Source of the DNA: EC70 sp018675395 | GTDB lineage: Bacteria; Verrucomicrobiota; Verrucomicrobiia; Verrucomicrobiales; DEV007 | Assembly (NCBI GenBank): GCA_018675395.1 | Contig: JABGYE010000111.1 | Location: 1-6,786, forward strand | Direction of reading: 5' to 3' | Length of the DNA: 6,786 nt | In this document: one piece after another, positions 1 through 5,877 of the stretch | Layout of the letters: each line of letters starts with the position of its first letter | Position numbering within the stretch: the stretch's first letter is position 1 | Notes under the pieces: model-generated | Told to the model about the DNA's origin: nothing | Seen by the model: only the letters and a program-made list of their open reading frames with translations | Database searches by the model: none | Program-made: the position numbers and the translations under genes

Positions 1-556
1 CGAGACGGCCCATCATTTCCTCAAGCGTACTCTCGGCTAAGGACGGGTGCCCGGCACGCCTCAGGGCACGGTCCGTGTTAACATTGTTCGGAAGCCCTGC
101 AGTGTGCCTCAAAAGATCACGTAGAGTCATCTCCCTCTGCGGATCCTTACCCTTAAATTTCATTCTTCCAAGTGCTGGGACATACTTGGAAGCCGGCACG
201 TCAAGTTCAAGGATCCCCTCTTCGACTAGCCTCATCGCGGCCACACTAACCACGGCCTTGGTCATTGAATATATACGGAAAATAGTATCCTTGCGCATTT
301 CCCTTTGAGCCGCAATGTCCCGCATCCCGTAAGATTTGAACTGCACTACCTTGCCGCGACGCGCAACGATAGTGACCGCCCCGGCCAGTTCCTTCTTACC
401 GATAAAATCTTGTATGACCTGATCGATCCGAGAGAGCCCATCGGCAGACATCCCAACTTCAACAGGATTCGCCAACGGCAGACTCTGTCCCGGACTGGTC
501 TCTGGAACGGCAAGAATAACGCCAAACAAAAAATGGCTCCAGAGAACTTTCTTCAT
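1..556 (-). CDS. Serine beta-lactamase-fold hydrolase (class C / esterase-like), 3' end missing
   Basis: This is the first 185 residues of a gene read leftwards and cut by the window edge. It matches the beta-lactamase (class C) / penicillin-binding-protein-like family, whose members hydrolyse esters, beta-lactams or D-Ala peptides through an acyl-serine. Seen in the sequence: a pre-domain ending near VGMSADGLSRID, the segment GAVTIVARRGKVV (residues 59-71), the catalytic SxxK motif as SMTK with Ser97 and Lys100, and the conserved LRDLLRHTAGL stretch (residues 145-155). The YxN and C-terminal HxG/KTG motifs would lie beyond the edge. The start at 556 gives MKKVLWSHFLFGVILAV, a short, weak signal peptide with possible cleavage near PGQS; no lipobox cysteine is seen. 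Only a weak AAGAG lies just upstream of the start. True substrate is unknown; most such genes outside resistance clusters are esterases or peptidases, so an antibiotic role should not be assumed. Confidence 0.88.
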   Translation of the reverse strand, partial: MKKVLWSHFLFGVILAVPETSPGQSLPLANPVEVGMSADGLSRIDQVIQDFIGKKELAGAVTIVARRGKVVQFKSYGMRDIAAQREMRKDTIFRIYSMTKAVVSVAAMRLVEEGILELDVPASKYVPALGRMKFKGKDPQREMTLRDLLRHTAGLPNNVNTDRALRRAGHPSLAESTLEEMMGRL

Positions 557-667
557 GGACTCTTGATAGCTTTCAAAAAAATAAAATCATTACCCTCAAC
601 TACGCGCAGAGGACATTTACCCAATTCCTATCCATTCCCAGCCCACAGCCAAGAAAAGATGAACTCG

Positions 668-772
668 TTACAATCCGGGGATCAGCGCTTTTGCTGCACC
701 AAGAACATCGGTAACAAGGTCAAAGATAATTTTGGGAGGCGCCGTGATAAGACTGATAAGTTTTGCTAGCAT
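668..772 (-). CDS. Candidate 34-residue leader or small hydrophobic peptide
   Basis: A short open frame runs from an ATG at 772 to a TAA at 668, upstream of and in the same direction as the beta-lactamase-fold gene, 111 bases from its start. The product begins MLAKLISLITAPPK and ends AKALIPGL. It is rich in Leu, Ile, Ala and Val with scattered Lys and Asp, so it could form an amphipathic or membrane-seeking helix. I do not recognise a family. Support for it being real is its protein-like composition and a TATAAT box ending about 11 bases before the ATG, which would make the message nearly leaderless; no Shine-Dalgarno sequence is present. It could be a regulatory leader peptide, a small membrane peptide of unknown role, or a chance ORF. 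Confidence 0.35.
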   Translation of the reverse strand: MLAKLISLITAPPKIIFDLVTDVLGAAKALIPGL

Positions 773-783
773 CGATTTATGTG

Positions 784-811
784 ATTATATATTTTTGTCA
801 TTTTGGTCCAA
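784..811 (-). promoter_or_regulatory. Putative sigma70-type promoter, leftward
   Basis: On the minus strand a perfect -10 hexamer TATAAT (784-789) is preceded, after 16 bases, by TTGGAC (806-811), a poor -35 with three of six consensus matches. Transcription would start around 776-778, directly in front of the ATG of the 34-codon ORF and roughly 220 bases upstream of the beta-lactamase-fold gene. The region is strongly AT-rich, so the hexamer could arise by chance. Confidence 0.4.
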
Positions 812-823
812 CTTAATTATTTT
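795..823 (+). promoter_or_regulatory. Putative sigma70-type promoter, rightward
   Basis: TTGTCA (795-800, five of six matches to TTGACA) is followed after 17 bases by TATTTT (818-823, four of six matches to TATAAT). Transcription would begin near 830 and leave a leader of about 100 bases ahead of the protease gene. It overlaps the putative leftward promoter, so the two divergent genes might be controlled from one site. This is a consensus match only, in AT-rich DNA. Confidence 0.28.
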
Positions 824-916
824 AAATCATTAATTGATGATAGACAAAGAGATACAGACCAAGAACTCAAAATAATAATTCCTATTATTGCTGCATTAAG
901 AAATATCGCTTTATTT

Positions 917-921
917 AGGGA
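917..921 (+). promoter_or_regulatory. Ribosome binding site of the protease gene
   Basis: AGGGA lies nine bases before the ATG at 931, a reasonable though not strong Shine-Dalgarno match. It supports that ATG, which also gives a basic, then hydrophobic N-terminus. The other starts in this gap are not preceded by anything comparable. Confidence 0.5.
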
Positions 922-930
922 TCAATTTAC

Positions 931-3900
931 ATGAAAAACAAAAGGCCCCACTTTGTTACCATCGGACGTCTCATAACCCTCCTTCTCTTCGCGATTCAGG
1001 GACCTGATCTCTCGAAGAAAAAAAAGTCAATAGCTAAACACGGTTCCACACAAGTCTTCTCTAATTCCACTGACCCGGAAGCAACTATTCATTACCGGAG
1101 AGCACTTAAAACAAAACCAAATGAACGGATCCTACTCCCAGCCATTGACCACGAGACACTTATCAGAAAAGCGGAAAAAATTGAAGAACGTGGAACCTTC
1201 CGATTTGCAACAAGCCGCAATGTCGATGTAAGACCAGAAACACACGGGACATGGGAAGAGGGCAAGCTCATCTCCTACTGGAACTTTGCCATCGAATCGA
1301 AAGGTGCTGAATCCCTTAACCTTGCATTCACAGAATTTTATCTTCCTGAAGGATCATTCCTTGAAATCGACAGCCCTTCTGATAAGTCCAACCCTATACG
1401 TTTCACTGACAAGGACAATGAAGAGCATGGGCAACTCTGGACACCGCTCTTCAAGTCCGACAAACTGAATCTGAAACTCTCCTCTCCGACTAGGCTCATT
1501 GCAGACATCAGAATAAATATGACCAAAGTGAATCACGGCTTCAGGAGCTCCGGATCACATTTTAAAATTGCAAACAACACGTCCGGGGACTGCCAGATTG
1601 ATGTGATCTGCTCGGTTGCTGACAACAGTGACTACGGGCCGCTCATTGATATATTTCGGGACCAGATAAAGTCAGTCGGAGCCTACACTCTGAACGGCGT
1701 CGACACCTGCAGTGGAGCCCTCATCAATAATACCAAAAATGACCTGAGACCGTTCTTCCTTACCGCCGAGCATTGCGGAATCAGCCCGTCCAACGCTGCC
1801 TCAATGGTTGTCTATTGGAATCATGAAAACTCTTCGTGCCGGACCATCGGTTCAAGACAAAACAGACAGGAAGGTGACGGACCTACAACGCAGTTCAATA
1901 CCGGAGCCATTCTGAGGGCCGAACATGCTCCTTCTGACTTCGCTCTGGTAGAACTTGATGATCCTATCAATACGGTTCATGGTCCTTTCTTTGCGGGATG
2001 GAATCGGTCCCCAGAGAATCCTGAAATGACTATAGGAATTCATCATCCTGGCGTATCTGAAAAACGCATCTCATTCGATATGGATCCGACGACGATCACT
2101 GATTTTCTGAGCGCAAGGATCGATAATAATGCAAAATTTCTGCGTATAGGGGCGTGGGACTTTGGAACGACTGAGCCCGGATCCTCAGGCTCAGCTCTCT
2201 TTGATGACAAGGGAAGGATTATCGGCCAATTGACCGGAGGATACTCAGAGTGTGGCGGTGATTTAGGTCCAGACTATTACGGTAGGCTCCACACCTCATG
2301 GACAGGGGGAGGAACTCCCTCGACCCGACTCTCAGATTGGCTGGACCCTATCGAATCCGGAGTCAGTTCCTTGTCAGGCATTTACTCAAATGAACTCATT
2401 ACAATTAGCGGAGCCTCTGCCAGGGAAGGTAATGCCGGCACTACTATCATTGAGGCAGAACTAAAGATCGGAGAACCTAGCTCAGGACCAATTCAGGTCA
2501 CTGTCCGTTCAATTGACGGGACCGCCACGGTTCAGGACAATGATTATATACCTGTGAATAGAATCGTTACATTCGAGCCAGGGCAAACTGTCAAAAAGGT
2601 CACTGCCCAGATCATCGGAGACTCAGTCGCCGAAGAAAATGAAACGTTTCTACTTGCCCTTTTTGACCCACGCAAGTCCCTCGCAGCCTCGACCCCCGCA
2701 AGCATTGAAATCATTAACGATGATTTTATTATGCCTGTAATAACTAGTGAACTCAATATTACCACGTCCACTAATTTGGTCCTTTCGTACAGGATCACAG
2801 GAGAGAATACCCCGACCTCATACGGGATCAGTGATGGGCCGGGCGGAATGGAAATTAACACTCAAACAGGTGAAATTAACTGGGTCCCGACTTCGACCGG
2901 TACATTCAGTGTCGGAATCATCGCTGAAAATTCAGCAGGATCTGACCTCGAGACCCTTAACATAAGGGTCGAAGCTGACAGTCTTTCCAACGCCATTGAA
3001 ATTCAAGAACTACCTGTCCTATTATCAAACGCATCACCAGGATGGTTCCGCCAAACCAACACTTCTCATGACGGTTCCGATGCCGCCAGACCCGAACCTA
3101 TCGACTCAAACCAAAGCGCCTCATTTTCAATTGAAGTTTCCGGACCTGATCTAATTTACTACTGGTGGAAAGTCAGCTCCGAGGAAGATTATGATTTACT
3201 GTCCGTGGACATGAACGGAGAGATTCAGGATCAAATCAGTGGAGAAGTGGGCTGGGAACAAAAAACAATAACAATACCGGCTGGAGACCACACCATTTCC
3301 TGGACCTATTCAAAGGACGTGAGCGGGACCGGAGGACTGGACACGGCCTGGGTTGATGAAGTCTCACTATCCAGCCGTTCATTAGATCCGACCATCACCA
3401 GTCCTCTTGAGTTAATTACTGTAAGGGGCAAGGAATTTAATTACAAAATCACCTCCATTGATGCTTCCTCCAGTTACTTTGTTAGTTCCCTCCCCGACGG
3501 CCTTGAGTTTGATGGTAAGGACACAATTTCCGGTAAATTTTCCGAGAAAGGGAACTATTCGGTCATGCTGACTGCCGATAACGGGAACCGGTTCTCAGCG
3601 ACCCTAACTCTTCAAGTGGTCGATTCCGTTGATGATGCGATCCAAGGAACAGATCCTGCGCAGGGACAATTCAACTTTCAGGGATCAGGTGATAAATTAT
3701 GGTTCCCTCAGCCACAAGTATCACATGACGGCAATAATGCGGCACAGAGTGGTAGCATCAGCAATCAAGAAGAAAGCTCGGTCAGCGTTAATGTCAGCGG
3801 GCCGGCAACATTGTCATTCTGGTGGAAAGTCAGCTCTGAAACAGGTTATGATTTCCTTTCTTTCAGTATTGATGAAATCACAGAAGCTAGTATCAGCGGT

Positions 3901-5598
3901 GAAGTGAACTGGACACTCAAAACGTTCAATGTTCCGGAAGGTAATCATACCCTCACCTGGACATACTCGAAGGATGAGGGTTTATCAGAGGGTCAAGACA
4001 CCGCATGGATTGATGATTTCAAGCTCATTGATAAGGCCACACCAATCATAACGGTCAACAATGATTATTCATTCTACCTAGCTGAAAAAATTATCATCCC
4101 CTTCAGTATTGAAAATAATTCTGTTCCGGTAAGTTTTAATAAGCTTCCAGAATGGCTCGTGCACAATAATGGAAATAGTTCACTTTCCGGAAACGCCCCT
4201 TCGCCAGGGAACTATGAATTTGCCATCATTGCACAGAACGGTGACGAGACCATTACCGAAAGAGTCAGAATTACAGTCATCTGGCCCATCGGCGAATCTC
4301 TAGAACAACCGGAATGGACTGCTAGCGGCAACTCTTTCTGGTTTCCCCAATCAGAAATAACACATGATGGGTCTGACGCAGCACAAAGTGGCAAAATCAG
4401 CGCTCGTGAGGAATCCACTATATCCATTAAAGTTACCGGACCAGCAACGGTATCCTTCTGGTGGAAAGTCAGCTCAGAACCGGACTATGACTACCTGTCA
4501 GTGTTCCTAGACGAACAGATCCTGCAACATAGGATCAGTGGTGAAGTGGATTGGGGGAAAAAAGAAATCACCGTGCCTGAAGGTGATCATTCTGTTTCCT
4601 GGACATACAGTAAAGACGTTGCCTTGTCCGAAGGTGATGATGCCGGGTGGTTGGATCAGGTCGAGGTTATCTCACCCCTTTCACCAATCATATCAATCAG
4701 CGCAGAACTCTCATTTAATCAGGGAGAAAATATAGTCATCCCTTTCAGTGTTGAAAATGGTCCAGTAACAATAGGATTCAATAGCCTACCTGAATGGATC
4801 AGCTATGTACCTGAATCGGGTGCACTAAAAGGAACAGCCCCTGAATCAGGGACCTATAACTTTTCAGTGTGGGCGGAAAATGATACCGGTAGAATCACAA
4901 AAGAAGTGAAGCTCGTGATTATTAAAGCGGTGGAAAATCCCTCAGAAGATCTCAACTGGCAGGTTTCGGGAGACACTTACTGGTTCTCACAGTCCAAATT
5001 TTCCCATGACGGGGAGGACGCTGGTCAGAGCGGGGCCATAGTGGACCTCCAAAGCTCCACTATCGCATTCGAGCTGACTGGCCCGGCTAAGGTCAGCTTC
5101 TGGTGGAAAGTCAGTTCAGAATTTGAATACGACTTTCTGTCCGTTCGACTTGATGGAGAATACATAGAATACATTAGCGGTGAAGTGAATTGGGAGCAAA
5201 GGACCATCAATGTCCCTGAAGGCTCTCATCTCATCTCTTTTACTTATTCTAAAGACGTCAATGAAAGCTCAGGCCTAGACGCGGGGTGGATCGATGGGGT
5301 CACAGTAATTCGTGATGGAAATTCAGTTAACGAAAGAGTCACATCCATTGAAATTCTAGAAGCGTCCACTGAATCTATAAGGATAGGCGCTAGAATTTCA
5401 TCTGATTCTGCACGGGCACGCATCGTAAGATCCTCTGACGGCAAATCATGGGAGCCTACTGGCGCCCTGAGTGGAAATGAAACTCTTTGGCTCCAAAGGC
5501 CAGCCAATGGCTGGGACAAATTATATGAAGTGACTGTCCCGATCAGTCCTCGAGAAATTCCTCAATTCCTTCTCAGGCTCGAGACCGAAACACCTTAA
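931..5598 (+). CDS. Giant putative secreted lysyl-endopeptidase-like serine protease with Calx-beta, Ig-like and repeated beta-sandwich modules
   Basis: Complete 1555-residue protein. Layout by residue: 1-25 basic then hydrophobic export signal (core around LITLLLFAIQG); about 35-212 pro-region, with a beta-rich part near 105-200 resembling the propeptides of lysyl endopeptidases; about 213-480 trypsin-fold protease; about 487-600 Calx-beta (ends IINDD); about 601-682 Ig-like; then four related W-rich modules (684-813, 900-1032, 1119-1247, 1334-1461) separated by Ig-like domains (817-897, 1036-1117, 1250-1332); 1462-1555 beta-rich tail of unknown type. The triad is His281 (LTAEHC), Asp336 (SDFALVELD) and Ser419 (EPGSSGS). 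The enzyme should cleave proteins outside the cytoplasm, and the stalk probably binds surfaces or substrate. There is no LPxTG, PEP-CTERM or obvious membrane anchor at the C-terminus. The signal peptide is unusual: short, with an Arg inside it, no clear AxA site, and a run of lysines right after it. Protease call is strong; the role of the stalk is inference. Confidence 0.93.
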   Translation: MKNKRPHFVTIGRLITLLLFAIQGPDLSKKKKSIAKHGSTQVFSNSTDPEATIHYRRALKTKPNERILLPAIDHETLIRKAEKIEERGTFRFATSRNVDVRPETHGTWEEGKLISYWNFAIESKGAESLNLAFTEFYLPEGSFLEIDSPSDKSNPIRFTDKDNEEHGQLWTPLFKSDKLNLKLSSPTRLIADIRINMTKVNHGFRSSGSHFKIANNTSGDCQIDVICSVADNSDYGPLIDIFRDQIKSVGAYTLNGVDTCSGALINNTKNDLRPFFLTAEHCGISPSNAASMVVYWNHENSSCRTIGSRQNRQEGDGPTTQFNTGAILRAEHAPSDFALVELDDPINTVHGPFFAGWNRSPENPEMTIGIHHPGVSEKRISFDMDPTTITDFLSARIDNNAKFLRIGAWDFGTTEPGSSGSALFDDKGRIIGQLTGGYSECGGDLGPDYYGRLHTSWTGGGTPSTRLSDWLDPIESGVSSLSGIYSNELITISGASAREGNAGTTIIEAELKIGEPSSGPIQVTVRSIDGTATVQDNDYIPVNRIVTFEPGQTVKKVTAQIIGDSVAEENETFLLALFDPRKSLAASTPASIEIINDDFIMPVITSELNITTSTNLVLSYRITGENTPTSYGISDGPGGMEINTQTGEINWVPTSTGTFSVGIIAENSAGSDLETLNIRVEADSLSNAIEIQELPVLLSNASPGWFRQTNTSHDGSDAARPEPIDSNQSASFSIEVSGPDLIYYWWKVSSEEDYDLLSVDMNGEIQDQISGEVGWEQKTITIPAGDHTISWTYSKDVSGTGGLDTAWVDEVSLSSRSLDPTITSPLELITVRGKEFNYKITSIDASSSYFVSSLPDGLEFDGKDTISGKFSEKGNYSVMLTADNGNRFSATLTLQVVDSVDDAIQGTDPAQGQFNFQGSGDKLWFPQPQVSHDGNNAAQSGSISNQEESSVSVNVSGPATLSFWWKVSSETGYDFLSFSIDEITEASISGEVNWTLKTFNVPEGNHTLTWTYSKDEGLSEGQDTAWIDDFKLIDKATPIITVNNDYSFYLAEKIIIPFSIENNSVPVSFNKLPEWLVHNNGNSSLSGNAPSPGNYEFAIIAQNGDETITERVRITVIWPIGESLEQPEWTASGNSFWFPQSEITHDGSDAAQSGKISAREESTISIKVTGPATVSFWWKVSSEPDYDYLSVFLDEQILQHRISGEVDWGKKEITVPEGDHSVSWTYSKDVALSEGDDAGWLDQVEVISPLSPIISISAELSFNQGENIVIPFSVENGPVTIGFNSLPEWISYVPESGALKGTAPESGTYNFSVWAENDTGRITKEVKLVIIKAVENPSEDLNWQVSGDTYWFSQSKFSHDGEDAGQSGAIVDLQSSTIAFELTGPAKVSFWWKVSSEFEYDFLSVRLDGEYIEYISGEVNWEQRTINVPEGSHLISFTYSKDVNESSGLDAGWIDGVTVIRDGNSVNERVTSIEILEASTESIRIGARISSDSARARIVRSSDGKSWEPTGALSGNETLWLQRPANGWDKLYEVTVPISPREIPQFLLRLETETP
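1018..1025 (+). repeat. A8 homopolymer near the start of the protease gene
   Basis: Eight consecutive A's encode part of the lysine run K29-K32, right behind the hydrophobic signal segment. A one-base slip here would shift the frame and abolish the protease. The reading frame as given is consistent on both sides, so no frameshift is indicated. Confidence 0.5.
1576..2370 (+). other. Lysyl-endopeptidase-like catalytic domain (protein domain)
   Basis: Residues about 216-480 of the protease follow Achromobacter protease I, as I recall that sequence, from the SGxCxIDVxC start to the SWTGGG and RLSDWLDP end. All six cysteines are present (221, 227, 260, 282, 303, 441), matching Cys6, 12, 36, 58, 80 and 216 with near-identical spacing, so three disulfides (6-216, 12-80, 36-58 pattern) are expected. 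His281, Asp336 and Ser419 align with the triad. Asp448 (in GPDYYGR) aligns with Asp225, the residue that binds lysine side chains. The positions of Trp169 and His210, which boost activity in the reference enzyme, are not conserved: Thr435 (GQLTGG) replaces the histidine. Lysine or basic-residue preference is therefore likely but not certain. Lys212-Ile213 is a plausible self-processing site just before the domain. Confidence 0.88.
2389..2730 (+). other. Calx-beta domain (protein domain)
   Basis: Residues about 487-600 carry the family hallmarks: an acidic AREGNAG start, GTATVQDNDYIP, the strand ITF-like VTFEPGQTVKKVTA, the DSVAEENETFLLAL segment and a closing IINDD. Calx-beta domains bind calcium in Na+/Ca2+ exchangers and integrin beta4 and are common in large bacterial surface proteins. 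Here it links the protease to the repeat stalk. Confidence 0.85.
2980..3369 (+). repeat. W-rich beta-sandwich module, copy 1
   Basis: Residues 684-813. It shares the consensus SHDGxDAA, YWWKVSSExxYDxLSV, ISGEVxW, HTxSWTYSKD and DTAWVDEV with the three later copies but is the most divergent: WFRQ replaces WFPQ, PEP replaces QSG, and YYWW replaces SFWW. Similar modules with an FWWKVSSE core occur in many large bacterial surface proteins; I recall no settled function. An Ig-like domain (nt 3379-3621) follows. Confidence 0.85.
3628..4026 (+). repeat. W-rich beta-sandwich module, copy 2
   Basis: Residues 900-1032, with WFPQPQVSHDG, AAQSG, GPATLSFWWKVSSE, GYDFLSF, ISGEVNW, VPEGNHTLTWTYSKD and DTAWIDDF. 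The TGGTGGAAAGTCAG core begins 657 bases after that of copy 1. An Ig-like domain with IIIPFSIENN and LPEWL (nt 4036-4281) follows. Confidence 0.88.
4285..4671 (+). repeat. W-rich beta-sandwich module, copy 3
   Basis: Residues 1119-1247, with FWFPQSEITHDGSDAAQSG, GPATVSFWWKVSSE, DYDYLSV, ISGEVDW, VPEGDHSVSWTYSKD and DDAGWLDQV. The core begins 639 bases after that of copy 2. The Ig-like domain after it (nt 4678-4926, IVIPFSVENG, LPEWI) closely resembles the one after copy 2, which points to duplication of a module-plus-Ig unit. Confidence 0.88.
4930..5313 (+). repeat. W-rich beta-sandwich module, copy 4
   Basis: Residues 1334-1461, with YWFSQSKFSHDGEDAGQSG, GPAKVSFWWKVSSE, EYDFLSV, ISGEVNW, VPEGSHLISFTYSKD and LDAGWIDGV. 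The core begins 642 bases after that of copy 3. No Ig-like domain follows; the protein ends about 94 residues later. Confidence 0.87.
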
Positions 5599-5617
5599 GC
5601 TAATCAAACTGAAATTG

Positions 5618-5652
5618 CTCCGGTCAAGAACAGATCCTTTATCTGGACGGAG
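5618..5652 (+). terminator. Bulged hairpin after the protease gene, possible terminator
   Basis: Twenty bases past the stop codon, CAGAT (5631-5635) and ATCTG (5641-5645) pair around a CCTTT loop. The stem is continued outwards, past bulges, by TC/GA and CTCCG/CGGAG. No run of T's follows, so it is not a standard intrinsic terminator. It also lies within the LamG-like fragment, so the pairing may be incidental. Confidence 0.2.
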
Positions 5653-5739
5653 AAGAAATGGCCCGCAAGGCCGGGGCAACACTGCAGAACCGCGGTAATT
5701 CAATGCGTATCGGTGACAACCCTGATGCGAGGAACCGTA
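5619..5739 (+). pseudogene. Decayed LamG-domain fragment
   Basis: In a frame different from the protease gene, the stretch after 5613 reads SGQEQILYLDGEEMARKAG, then TLQNRGNSMRIGDNPDARNR. This is the pattern of the central LamG strands: xxLYxDGExVA, xxL, then GxxxxIGxNPDxxxR, normally followed by FxGxIDEVRIYNxAL. The continuation is absent: the frame goes on as TNSLMQNHLNL and stops at 5769-5771. No start codon, domain front or domain end is present, so it looks like the remnant of a lost LamG gene. The neighbouring intact gene has the matching stretch ELIYYRDGF and VYFGGQG, but is not closely similar. Chance resemblance over about 38 residues is possible but unlikely. Confidence 0.6.
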
Positions 5740-5771
5740 CTAATAGTCTAATGCAAAACCATTTAAATCTA

Positions 5772-5783
5772 TAGTAGCTACTA
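5772..5783. repeat. 12-bp perfect palindrome
   Basis: TAGTAGCTACTA is its own reverse complement. It sits 95 bases before the start of the LamG gene, in DNA without genes, where a dimeric regulator could bind. No second copy was seen in the window. Confidence 0.3.
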
Positions 5784-5877
5784 GTCCCTCTCTCTTTGCT
5801 TGAAAAATGAACTGAATATGAATGATTTGGATTGTAATTATGAGCCAAAAAAATAGCATTCCTAATAATTAAAGATT

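Larger units (their letters stand above)
557..930. other. Divergent intergenic region
   Basis: This 374-base gap separates the leftward hydrolase from the rightward protease gene. The half next to the hydrolase is of mixed composition and holds the 34-codon candidate ORF and a G-rich run on the minus strand (620-644). The half next to the protease gene (about 770-915) is markedly AT-rich and holds the two candidate promoters. No tRNA, convincing terminator or known riboswitch is apparent. Confidence 0.6.

Noticed and set aside
1..556. Antibiotic-resistance beta-lactamase
   Set aside because: Only the shared serine-hydrolase motifs are visible. Environmental members of this family are mostly esterases or peptidases, and the diagnostic later motifs are outside the window.
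594..613. Possible terminator (CCTC/GAGG stem followed on the minus strand by a T-rich run) ahead of the hydrolase gene
   Set aside because: The stem is only four to five base pairs with an 11-base loop, and the T-run is not directly behind it. This is too weak to call.
305..769. A 154-codon open frame on the plus strand
   Set aside because: It runs antisense to the start of the beta-lactamase-fold gene and the small leader ORF. Its protein is low in family-like features (basic, Arg/Asn/Lys-rich, no motif), so it is best explained as a shadow frame.
2544..2861. A 105-codon open frame on the minus strand inside the protease gene
   Set aside because: It lies fully antisense to the Calx-beta and Ig-like coding region, which is clearly protein-coding on the plus strand; there is no motif or start signal.
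3163..5118. Regularly spaced identical 14-mers as a possible CRISPR-like array
   Set aside because: The spacing is about 640-657 bases and the copies lie in frame within coding modules; they are protein repeats, not CRISPR repeats.
5660..5680. GGCC-rich inverted repeat in the gap after the protease gene
   Set aside because: The stem is about four base pairs with no T-run, and it lies in the coding remnant of the LamG fragment.
5639..5848. A 69-codon minus-strand open frame in the gap after the protease gene
   Set aside because: It has no recognisable family and an irregular composition, and the plus-strand reading of the same DNA shows the LamG signature instead.
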